Positions 1 to 6,703 of a DNA stretch of 64,000 nt are shown piece after piece. Origin of the DNA: Ensifer sp. USDA 6670 (GTDB lineage Bacteria; Pseudomonadota; Alphaproteobacteria; Rhizobiales; Rhizobiaceae); contig ATWE01000001.1 of NCBI GenBank assembly GCA_000421085.1, forward strand, positions 558,001 to 622,000, written 5' to 3'. Each line of letters begins with the position of its first letter. Position 1 is the stretch's first letter. The notes under the pieces are model-generated. The model saw only the letters and a program-made list of their open reading frames with translations. It was not told the DNA's origin and made no database searches. Both the position numbers and the translations under genes were made by a program.

Positions 1-1
1 A

Positions 2-292
2 TTCTTTGCCGACGCCTTCGCGGCCGGCGAGGACTTCGGTTTCTCCGCCGAGGAGATGCGGATGGTCACCGATCACCGTTATTTCAAGGTCATGCACTTC
101 GCCATGCTCGGCCGCCAGGCCGAACAGGCGAAGAACAGAGCATTGAAGAAGGTGGCGAACGCTCCGCCGGCCACGGCGAGGACCAGGCCGAACGGACCGG
201 TGAATCCGCAGGCGCAGAAGAACCGGGACGCGATGAAAAGATTATCGAAAACCGGGTCGATCAAAGACGCAATGGCGATCGACTTCGAATAA
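2..292 (+). CDS. Phage scaffold-like protein, C-terminal part
   Basis: The window opens inside this gene; the reading frame is open from base 2 and ends at TAA 290-292, giving the last 96 residues. The visible part starts with an acidic helical stretch and ends in a Lys/Arg/Pro-rich, probably disordered tail with KTGSIKDAMAIDF at the very end. It lies 71 bases upstream of the major capsid gene, which is where podovirus-type scaffold or head-assembly genes sit, and that position is the main reason for the call. No catalytic motif is visible. It could equally be another small head-morphogenesis protein. An ATG at 56 exists, but the frame continues upstream, so it is probably internal. Confidence 0.5.
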   Translation, partial: FFADAFAAGEDFGFSAEEMRMVTDHRYFKVMHFAMLGRQAEQAKNRALKKVANAPPATARTRPNGPVNPQAQKNRDAMKRLSKTGSIKDAMAIDFE

Positions 293-363
293 CCCATCTT
301 CAACATCTACCGCGTTTGCGGGCGGAAAACGTCCATGCAAACACATTCGAAGGACCAGAAAAC

Positions 364-1359
364 ATGGCAGCTCTCGCCAATACCTTCCTGACCGCGGACG
401 CCGTCGGCAACCGCGAGGAACTCTCCGACGTGGTCTCCCGCATCACCCCGGAGGATACCCCGATCTATTCGCTCATCGAAAAGGGCAAGTGCGTTTCGAT
501 CCACCCCGAGTGGGAGACGGACGAGCTTGCCGCTCCGGGGGCGAACATCAAGAGCGAAGGCGACGAATATTCTTTCGGCGCCGTCACGCCGCCTGATCGC
601 ATGGGCAACTATACCCAGATCATGCGCAAGGACTGGATCATCTCCGGCACGCAGGAAGTCGTTTCCGAGGCCGGCAACGTGCAGAAGCGGAAGTATCAGA
701 AGCTCAAGAAGGGCGTCGAGATCCGCAAGGATGTCGAATATGCGATCGTCGACACCAACGCTTCGGTCGCCGGCGCGACCCGCGAATTCGGCTCGCTCAA
801 CACCTGGACCGAGACCAATGTGTCGCGCGGCGCCGGCGGCGCGAACGGCGGCTTCGACAAGGCCACCGGCCTGACGGTCGCGCCGACCGACGGCACCCAG
901 CGCGCGTTCAGCAAGGCCATATTGGACGACGTGATGCAGCAGGGCTACCAGAGCGGCGCCAATTTCCGGCACGTCTGCGTATCACCCTACGTCAAGAGCG
1001 TGTTCGTCACCTTCATGTCGGACGCCAATGTTGCGCCGTTCCGCTATGCCGTTTCCAAGGGCGGCGAGCGCAACACCATCATCGCGACGGCCGATTATTA
1101 CGAAGGTCCGTTCGGAACGGTGATGATCCACCCGAACCGCGTGCAGGCCGCCAATGCGACCACGGCGCGCAACGCCTTCTTCCTGGACACCGACATGCTG
1201 GAATTCCTCTGGCTGCGGCAGATCCAGGAAGACAAGGACGTTGCCAGGACCGGCGACGCCGACAAGGGCGTGATCATCGGCGAAGGCACGCTGAAGGTGA
1301 AGAACGAAAAGGGCCTCGGCGTCGCTGCCGACCTTTTCGGCTTGAGCGAGGCAAGCTGA
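364..1359 (+). CDS. Major capsid protein, SU10/DUF5309-like
   Basis: A 331-residue protein starting MAALANTFLTADAVGNREEL. The N-terminal pattern (NREELSDVV, then TPEDTPIYSLI) followed by WETDEL and a YTQIMRKDWIISGTQE block is what I know from the SU10/DUF5309 family of HK97-fold capsid proteins of short-tailed phages. The length fits a capsid subunit. An upstream ATG at 316 would add 16 residues, but the 364 start gives the typical N-terminus. It follows the scaffold-like gene and precedes a perfect hairpin at 1381-1414. Function: forms the icosahedral head shell after scaffold-directed assembly. The family call is from recognition of the sequence pattern, not from a search. Confidence 0.8.
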   Translation: MAALANTFLTADAVGNREELSDVVSRITPEDTPIYSLIEKGKCVSIHPEWETDELAAPGANIKSEGDEYSFGAVTPPDRMGNYTQIMRKDWIISGTQEVVSEAGNVQKRKYQKLKKGVEIRKDVEYAIVDTNASVAGATREFGSLNTWTETNVSRGAGGANGGFDKATGLTVAPTDGTQRAFSKAILDDVMQQGYQSGANFRHVCVSPYVKSVFVTFMSDANVAPFRYAVSKGGERNTIIATADYYEGPFGTVMIHPNRVQAANATTARNAFFLDTDMLEFLWLRQIQEDKDVARTGDADKGVIIGEGTLKVKNEKGLGVAADLFGLSEAS

Positions 1360-1380
1360 GGACAGGCGCCTCTTCCGATA

Positions 1381-1414
1381 GCGTTTCGGTGCTTCAGCAG
1401 AAGCACCGAAACGC
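1381..1414. terminator. Perfect 14-bp hairpin after capsid gene
   Basis: Stem 1381-1394 (GCGTTTCGGTGCTT) pairs perfectly with 1401-1414 around a 6-base loop. It starts 22 bases after the capsid stop codon. No T-run follows, so it may slow RNA decay or act as a weak or factor-dependent terminator rather than a classical intrinsic one. A stretch resembling the short rhizobial intergenic repeat (CCGGACGGAAAAC) follows directly. Confidence 0.55.
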
Positions 1415-1495
1415 ACCTCCGGACGGAAAACAGCTTCGGACATTCCCGGGAATGCCCTCAAGGGGCAGGGTCCAGCTTCAGAAAGGATCAGATCG

Positions 1496-2235
1496 ATGGT
1501 CACCAAAAGCGACCGGTTGCAAACACAGACAGATACCCTGACGCCTTACCACATGGCGTTTCTTGATGTGATCGCCGCTGCCGAAGACGGCACTACGACA
1601 TTATGTATGGTCCAAAAGGGAAAGGCCGGATAACCGATTTTTCCGATCATCCCCGCAACCCAAGCCGAATAGAGAAGGGCAGACATGCTGGCAATGTGAG
1701 CACAGCCGCCGGCCGTTACCAGATCACTGCCCCGACATGGGACGAGTACGCCAAGAAATTGAACTTGCCCGATTTCTCTCCGCCAAACCAGGACAAGGCA
1801 GCGTGGGCCATTGCCAAGGATCGCTATCGCCGGGCTACGGGAGGAGGAAGCCTGGATGATGCTCTTACCTCGGGAGGCGGGTCTACTATCAAGGCGGCGG
1901 GGCGTCTTTTGGGAGGGACTTGGACGAGTCTTCCCGGCGGAAGTCAACAACGTCTGACGGAACGCGAATATTTCGACAATTACAGCATGAACCGGCAAGC
2001 AAGGGAGGGTCGAATGCCGGTCCCTCAGGCGCGCCCGGCCACTTTCGAGGAACGAGTGGGAAACGGGATCGAGGATCCGTCGCAAGAGCCGCTTGCCAGC
2101 GCACTTATGGAAAGGATCGAACGGATGCGCCGGAACGTACCTCCAGGGCCTGCTTCGGATGCACAGCGATTTTGGGATGGCTTGGTTCGTGACCGTGGAT
2201 CCTTGAAGGACGTTTCGAGGGACTGGCTGGAATAG
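1496..2235 (+). pseudogene. GH104 lambda-R-like muramidase, frameshifted
   Basis: Frame one starts at ATG 1496 (Shine-Dalgarno AAAGGA upstream) and reads to MAFLDVIAAAEDGT, then runs into a stop soon after 1620. The rest of the protein continues in another frame from about 1594 (YDIMYGPKGKGRITDFSDHP) to TAG/TAA near 2235. Joining the two frames by adding one base between 1593 and 1594 restores the lambda endolysin pattern: helix with AAE, then YDxMYG, FSDHPR, STAAGRYQI, FSPPNQD, and SLPGG. In lambda R the acid in the first helix is catalytic (family knowledge), so the long downstream ORF (start 1603) alone lacks it. Its place among head genes suggests a virion-associated muramidase. Programmed frameshifting or a sequencing error cannot be excluded. 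Confidence 0.7.
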
Positions 2236-2378
2236 GCCGCCGAATTTCCTCCCTCCCTGTATCTTGCGAATGTTCGCGTAATGTTCTACAAGGATAACGA
2301 GTACGGAAATCGAAATGAAGCCTCTGATGAGTCTTCCGAGGGGCCGTCCGGAGCATTAGTCGCAGGCAAGGAGGGATC

Positions 2379-2963
2379 ATGTTTCGAAAGTATCTCAGCG
2401 CAGCGTTCGGGGTAGGTGCATCGTTCTTCGCCACGGCGGCAACGGCCGGCGCGGATCGGATTATCGATGCTTTGCTTCCATGCAAACCGGACTTCTTCAC
2501 GGTGTTGAAGACCGAAAAATCAGCGTTCGCGCCGGCGTTGATCCGGCATCGCGAAATTCCTGTCTCCGACATCGTCACGTCCATGGCAAACATTGCGACG
2601 TTCCAGGAGTCGATCGAATCTCGTGGAGTCCAAATCCAAGTCTACCTGCAGACGGTTATCTCCGGCTCCGGCGATGCCGACCGGCGGACGCATATCTGGG
2701 GGGTATTGGTTCCGGGGGAGCCGCGGAAGGTCATCAAGACGCTGGAGGCGAACGTTCCGGGAGCGAAATTCGAGCCGCTCGCAGATGGCTGGATGCTGAA
2801 AGGGGATCAGTGGCAGCGACCAGATCCCTGGAGCCTGCTGCTCGTTCGCCGATACCAGGACAATTTCGGTGCTGGCAGCAGCATCTGGTGCTTTGCCGAG
2901 ACCGCTGGTCTGGAACCCATGCAAGTCCTGCCCGGTATCGAAGAGCTGCTCTGGCAGTTCTGA
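2379..2963 (+). CDS. Secreted hypothetical protein
   Basis: A 194-residue protein with a plausible Sec signal peptide at residues 1-24 (FGVGASFFATAATAGA) and one Cys pair candidate (LLPCKPDF and IWCFAE). I do not recognise a family. Its last 31 codons (from about 2870) fall inside the first copy of a repeat that recurs at 3425 and 6345, where the same DNA is non-coding or read in other frames. The C-terminus may therefore have been acquired when the repeat landed in the gene, and the original stop may have been elsewhere. It is followed by a strong terminator at 3057. It may be a lysogenic-conversion (moron) gene. Confidence 0.55.
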   Translation: MFRKYLSAAFGVGASFFATAATAGADRIIDALLPCKPDFFTVLKTEKSAFAPALIRHREIPVSDIVTSMANIATFQESIESRGVQIQVYLQTVISGSGDADRRTHIWGVLVPGEPRKVIKTLEANVPGAKFEPLADGWMLKGDQWQRPDPWSLLLVRRYQDNFGAGSSIWCFAETAGLEPMQVLPGIEELLWQF

Positions 2964-3140
2964 ATACTTCAACGCTTTGAAGCTGGGCACTTTCGGTCGG
3001 AAAATCCGCTACGTTCCGGAAGTGCTCAGACCGGCTTCGGTGGGCATCAAACAAGAGGCGGGCTTTCGGCTCGCCTTTTTCTTTTCAGCAGAGATGAACA
3101 TGGCGGACGCCGAGGAAAAGACTGCGCCGATCCGCTTCAG
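2870..3140. repeat. Leader/terminator cassette, copy 1
   Basis: First of three related segments. It begins with GGCAGCAGCATCTGGTGCTT, passes CCATGCAAGTCCTG and a GAGCTGCTCTG end, then a terminator (3057-3085) and a start of a small gene (ATGGCGGACGCCGAGGAAAAG). Copy 1 also contains a short rhizobial palindrome element at 2990-3028 and lacks the 5' part present in copies 2 and 3. Confidence 0.65.
3057..3085 (+). terminator. Intrinsic terminator
   Basis: Stem GGCGGGC (3057-3063) pairs with GCTCGCC (3069-3075, one G-U pair) around TTTCG, followed by TTTTTCTTTT. It ends transcription after the 2379 gene or attenuates read-through to the next small gene. Confidence 0.75.
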
Positions 3141-3408
3141 CATCGCCTTTCGCCGGGACCGTTGCTTTCCGGGAACGTATCTGGACTGTGACCGGAGAAG
3201 AGACCTCGGCGACGTTAGGCCGGCTCCCCCCGATTTCCAGGCTTTTCCAGCTGCGTGGCACATAAATCCGCCTCGCCTTTCTTCGTCGTCAGGGACGAGG
3301 CAGCCTGAAACCGGCTGTCAGCCGATGAGCGAAGCCTGGATTGCGGCGAGACGTGCGACCACGTCCGCCGGTTTGGCGTTTGCCGCGACACAGGAGAACC
3401 GCGCATGA
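3100..3408 (+). pseudogene. Diverged copy of the small phage gene at 3676
   Basis: The start MADAEEKTAPIRF matches the start of the intact small gene at 3676 (MAEAKEKTTPVKL) and its leader is the same cassette. After about residue 13 the sequence (FRRDRCFPGTYLDCD) only loosely follows the intact gene and the ORF runs to 102 residues of Arg/Pro/Ser-rich sequence that does not look like a folded protein. It ends with TGA overlapping an ATG at 3405. I read it as a decayed copy, though a short product cannot be ruled out. The region 2964-3675 otherwise holds only repeats and terminators. Confidence 0.4.
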
Positions 3409-3424
3409 GCGAACATCCTCGCGA

Positions 3425-3700
3425 CCGGATCGCGCAAAAGTTGCTGAACCTTCGACGCCGCGGCATGCGGCGATGCCGCCTGCCATCGGCACCGGCAGCA
3501 GCATCTGGTGCTTTGCCGACCGGCCTTCTGGATCCCATGCAAGTCCTGACCGATTTCGCAGAGCTGCTCTGAAGTTCCGAACTTAATCCGGCGTTTTGAA
3601 TGAACGGCCGGCATCAAGCAAGCGGCGGGCTCCGGGGGGCTCCGGCCCGCTTTTTCTTTTTCAGGAGAGATGACCATGGCGGAAGCCAAAGAGAAGACGA
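3425..3700. repeat. Leader/terminator cassette, copy 2
   Basis: Second copy, with the 5' part AACCTTCGACGCCGCGGCAT that copy 1 lacks, then the GGCAGCAGCATCTGGTGCTT core, the CCATGCAAGTCCTG block, a terminator at 3625 and the start of the intact small gene at 3676. A 55-codon ORF from ATG 3405 runs through it but is not conserved in frame in copy 3. Confidence 0.65.
3625..3660 (+). terminator. Intrinsic terminator in cassette copy 2
   Basis: GCGGGC (3625-3630) pairs with GCCCGC (3645-3650), with a G/C-rich loop, followed by TTTTTCTTTTT. It lies just upstream of the connector operon, so it separates that operon from upstream transcription; a promoter for the connector genes must then lie very close to 3650-3676 or read-through must occur. 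Confidence 0.7.
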
Positions 3701-3852
3701 CGCCCGTCAAGCTGCTTTACGACGTCTGGGCCGCCGACGACAAACGCGTGGCGAGAGGAACGGTTCTCGACCTGCCGGTGAAAGCGGCGAAGACCCTCAT
3801 CCGAAAGGGGAAGGCGGAGCGGGCCGACCCGCTGCCCGGAGACGACGAATGA
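3676..3852 (+). CDS. Small phage head/connector-region protein
   Basis: A 58-residue basic/acidic mixed protein (MAEAKEKTTPVKLLYDVW...). ATG 3670 is also in frame, but the degenerate copy at 6574 keeps only the second ATG and the Shine-Dalgarno CAGGAGAG is better spaced for 3676, so I use 3676. It contains a GTVLDLPVKAAKTLIRKGKA block that resembles small proteins found downstream of capsid genes in rhizobial prophages, where the role is unknown. It overlaps the next gene by ATGA, so the two are translationally coupled. A diverged copy lies at 3100 and a fragment at 6574. Confidence 0.65.
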   Translation: MAEAKEKTTPVKLLYDVWAADDKRVARGTVLDLPVKAAKTLIRKGKAERADPLPGDDE

Positions 3853-4172
3853 TCGTCCGTGACGGTTCGTGGTCCCTCTACGATTACGACCACAAGAGCG
3901 GCCGCTCCGTGTGGCACTATTTCGACGGGGAGAAAGACGTTTTCCGCGTCGACTATCCCGTCGGCAATCTCCTGAGCGAGAATGCCGCGATCCGCAACGG
4001 CGCCGAGCGCGCCTGGAAAGGCGACTGGCACCGCGTCGCCTCGATCCCGCTGAACATCGCCTACGGTTCCGGTCTCGTAGCGGCCCACTCGGAAGGCGAC
4101 GACCGCTTCGTGAAGCGGTTTCTCAACAACTCGGACAACCGCGCCTGGCGGACGAAGGAAGGGCACCTATGA
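3849..4172 (+). CDS. Phage connector-region protein, unknown role
   Basis: A 107-residue protein, MIVRDGSWSLYDYDHKSGRS at the start, rich in aromatic residues with a central FRVDYPVGNLLSENAAIRN block. It overlaps both neighbours by ATGA (3849-3852 and 4169-4172), so it is part of one coupled translation unit with the small gene before it and the adaptor after it. I recognise the arrangement from podovirus-like prophages of rhizobia but not a named family. No signal peptide or membrane segment. It was lost from the second, decayed copy of the locus. Confidence 0.65.
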   Translation: MIVRDGSWSLYDYDHKSGRSVWHYFDGEKDVFRVDYPVGNLLSENAAIRNGAERAWKGDWHRVASIPLNIAYGSGLVAAHSEGDDRFVKRFLNNSDNRAWRTKEGHL

Positions 4173-4768
4173 CCATTCCGGACTATGCGTCCCTGCTGGT
4201 GGATGCCGGCGAGTATACCGGCCGCGAGGACATCGCGCACAACTTCCCGCGCTTTCTCGGGCTCGCGGAGCTGAAGCTCAATCGCGGGCTCCGCGTCGCC
4301 GACATGGAAGTGACGGACACAATCGCGCTGATCGACGGTGACGGCACCCTTGCGCCAGATTTCCTTGAGGCGCGAGAGGTCAGGAACGCCGCCGGCATCC
4401 CTATTCGCGCGGTTTCGCTGCAGCAGTTGACGAACGGTTACATGGACCGCAGCGGCACGCCGGCCGGTTACGCGATCGTCGGCAACAGCGTCAAGGCACG
4501 GCCGGTCTCGGATCGACACCTGAGCGTCACCTATTACAGCCGCATTCCGGCGCTGACCCTTTCGAGTCCGACGAACTGGCTGCTGGAGAAAGCGCCCGAC
4601 GTTTATCTCTTCGCCTTGGTCAACGAAATCGCGATCTGGGGCAAGGACGTGGAAGGCGCGCTCGCCGCGCAGCAGCTTCTGGCGCTGGCGATCAACGGGC
4701 TGAAGATCGAGGACGAACGCAGCCGCTGGGGCAATGCCCATACCCTCATCGCAGGAGCGACGCCATGA
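4169..4768 (+). CDS. Phage adaptor (head-tail connector) protein
   Basis: A 199-residue protein with MTIPDYASLLVDAGEYTGRE at the N-terminus, a central YMDRSGTPAGYAIVG segment and a helical C-terminus (AAQQLLALAINGLKIEDERS). The pattern PxxYxxxGxxxxxxP of the middle part and the overall size fit SU10-type adaptor proteins, which attach to the portal and bind the nozzle. It overlaps the gene before and after by ATGA. A second, 5'-truncated copy of its last ~35 codons lies at 6604-6703, which marks a decayed duplication of this locus. Confidence 0.65.
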   Translation: MTIPDYASLLVDAGEYTGREDIAHNFPRFLGLAELKLNRGLRVADMEVTDTIALIDGDGTLAPDFLEAREVRNAAGIPIRAVSLQQLTNGYMDRSGTPAGYAIVGNSVKARPVSDRHLSVTYYSRIPALTLSSPTNWLLEKAPDVYLFALVNEIAIWGKDVEGALAAQQLLALAINGLKIEDERSRWGNAHTLIAGATP

Positions 4769-6087
4769 CCGATGCGAGGAAGAAGCAGATTGTCTCCATG
4801 ATTCTCGATGGCGTTCCGCCGCAGAGCGAGGGAGCGCAGGAAACCGGCGGTGGCGCCCTCTACGGCTCTCCCGCGCGGGCGGCCGCCACGCCCTTTACCG
4901 GAGGCGACCTGACGGCAATGCCAAGAGATTACAGCGGCGGCGCCGTACTGCGCGCCTACAACCCAACGGTGCGCGATCGACTTGCCAAGCGGATTCTCGG
5001 CGAGGGACGTCCTTCGGTCTATGAGCGCCGGTTTGTGTCGGGTCTTGTGGGATCGACGGGCCTGGGGAACGAAGGGTTTTCCCTTGTCGACATCTCGCCG
5101 TTCGGGATGATGTTTGCGGGGGAGGAGATGGGGCGTTCCCTCGCCGAGGGCAATTACGGCGGGGCGGCGGTCGAGGCGTTGGGAATGTTGCCCGCACCGG
5201 CGCTTCGAACCGCTATGGAGGGCGTGCGCGCATTTAGCGCGAAAGTGGACCTTCCCGCTTCGGGAGGTCTGCAACCAGAGGTGGTCGTGCCACTTTCCTC
5301 CCGACAGGAGATGGAGTATGATCCTCCAACCTTGCCTCAGCGGCCGGTCGAGTTGGATTATCCCGCAGGAGAAAAGAGCTATGTCGAACGAGGAATCGCC
5401 GACGAATCAGGACGATTGCTGCAAGACATCGACGGAAGACCGCTCACAGCGCGCTATGTCGCGGGCCGTACGCATGTGCGCGGGGCTGATACCGTACTCG
5501 GCAACGAGGAACTCGCGCGAATTGTCCATTGGGGAACAGGAGAGTTTCCTAGACAAGTTCATGGAAGCGAGATCCCAGGCGCAAACGGCGCAACGGAAAT
5601 AGACCTCAATACGGGCGAACCAAGAGGCGTCCTTCTTTCCGCCGGCCTTCATCCGAACGATATTCCGCGCGTTCTTGCCCATGAGACGGGGCATGTCATC
5701 GATCAGCTCACCGACGCCATGTCGATCAACGGGATTGAGGACGAAGCGCGACGCAATTATCACTGGCTCACCACTGGCGAAGCGCCGCAGCCCGGCGCAA
5801 AGCTAGTCGGCCCCGAGGGTCTCGGATATCCGCAGCACCTGATCGAGAAGGAGCTGAAAGCGGAGGCCATCCGTGGCGCTCTGACCGGGCCGAATTATCT
5901 GAAGACGGAAATGCCGAATCTTGCCAAGGCCGTTCGCGCGCTCAACGACCACCCGAAACTCAGGAATATCATCCAATTCAACAGCGTTCCGCCGCTTTTG
6001 GCAGGACTCGTCGCAGCCGGCGGACGGGCATGGGTTAATGAAACCGGGACGGGGGAGGGCGAGCCATGGCCCTTCTTCCGCAATTAA
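4765..6087 (+). CDS. Zincin-domain phage protein 1 (HETGH)
   Basis: A 440-residue protein. Residues 1-180 are Gly/Ala-rich with no recognised domain. From about residue 190 a conserved linker (MEYDPP, LDYPAGEKSYVERGIADESG) leads to a C-terminal domain with VLAHETGHVIDQL, H306-E307-xx-H310, the zinc-binding and catalytic motif of metallopeptidases. Downstream Asp/Glu in SINGIEDEARRNY could give a third ligand. The same linker and domain occur in the protein at 6704 after an unrelated N-terminus. Genes for adaptors flank it, so it may be a virion component, an ejected effector or a moron. It is coupled to the adaptor by ATGA. Peptidase activity is inferred from the motif only. Confidence 0.65.
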   Translation: MTDARKKQIVSMILDGVPPQSEGAQETGGGALYGSPARAAATPFTGGDLTAMPRDYSGGAVLRAYNPTVRDRLAKRILGEGRPSVYERRFVSGLVGSTGLGNEGFSLVDISPFGMMFAGEEMGRSLAEGNYGGAAVEALGMLPAPALRTAMEGVRAFSAKVDLPASGGLQPEVVVPLSSRQEMEYDPPTLPQRPVELDYPAGEKSYVERGIADESGRLLQDIDGRPLTARYVAGRTHVRGADTVLGNEELARIVHWGTGEFPRQVHGSEIPGANGATEIDLNTGEPRGVLLSAGLHPNDIPRVLAHETGHVIDQLTDAMSINGIEDEARRNYHWLTTGEAPQPGAKLVGPEGLGYPQHLIEKELKAEAIRGALTGPNYLKTEMPNLAKAVRALNDHPKLRNIIQFNSVPPLLAGLVAAGGRAWVNETGTGEGEPWPFFRN

Positions 6088-6345
6088 CCGGGTTTGCGAT
6101 GTCCTCTCGCTCTCGCAATTCGACAGCGTCTACGGATCCGACGAGCCGAACGCAATGACGATGATCGCCCTCGCCCAGGAGGCAGGCGACGAGATCGCCC
6201 GGCGCGCCGACTGGCAGAAGCTGCTGAAGTCGCACACCGCCGCCTCGCCCGCGCTTCCCGGTGATTTCCAGCCGGTGGGTTCGGGGATACTCGCGGACCT
6301 GGAAGGGCTGCCTCCCGAAGAGCGGGAACTGATCACCTTTGCGAA
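6066..6345 (+). pseudogene. Frameshifted, truncated copy of connector gene 8245
   Basis: The DNA from ATG 6066 matches the start of the intact gene at 8245: both carry the VYGSDEPNAMTM and ALAQEAGDEIARRADWQKLL segments nearly unchanged. One base is missing near 6075, so the ATG frame stops early and the homologous frame has no start. Similarity ends near 6290 (GDFQPVG) and the DNA then runs into cassette copy 3. This is a remnant of the gene that originally followed the first zincin gene. Confidence 0.8.
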
Positions 6346-6600
6346 ACGTGCAAAAAAACATGCTGCGAACCTTCGACGCCGCGGCATGCGCCGATGCCGC
6401 CTGCCATCCGGCATCGGCAGCAGCATCTGGCGCTTTGCCGAATGGATTCCATGCAAGTCCGGCCCGATTCGAAGAGATGCTCTAAGCGTTTTGAACATAT
6501 GCCGACGTCTTGAATGAAAGGTCGGCATCAACAAGCGCCGGCTTCGGTTCGCCTTTTTTTCAGAAGAAGAACCATGGCGATAGCCAAAGAGAAGGCGGTG
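6345..6600. repeat. Leader/terminator cassette, copy 3
   Basis: Third copy: AACCTTCGACGCCGCGGCAT, then GGCAGCAGCATCTGGCGCTT, CCATGCAAGTCC, a weaker bulged hairpin before a run of seven T near 6560, and the start ATGGCGATAGCCAAAGAG of a small-gene fragment. It lies between the truncated connector copy and the second zincin gene, at the junction of the duplication. Confidence 0.65.
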
Positions 6601-6703
6601 TCCGGTGCAGCAGCTCCCGGCGCTGGCGATAAACGGTCGGAAGATCGAGTACGAGCGCAGCCGCTGGAGCAATGCGCAGATGATCGTTGGAGGCGGTTAC
6701 ACC
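6574..6703 (+). pseudogene. Fused remnant: small-gene start plus adaptor end
   Basis: The first 10 codons (MAIAKEKAV) match the small gene at 3676. From 6604 the DNA switches to the last ~33 codons of the adaptor gene (QQLPALAINGRKIEYERSRW versus the adaptor's QQLLALAINGLKIEDERSRW). Everything in between, including the whole 3849-type gene, is deleted. The adaptor-derived part is in frame with the zincin gene at 6704, so a longer GTG-started ORF from 6605 exists; the ATG 6704 with its own GGAGG is more likely used. Confidence 0.75.

Noticed and set aside
3405-3572. 55-codon ORF overlapping the end of the 3100 ORF
   Set aside because: It runs through the repeat cassette and the same frame is not kept in the other copies.
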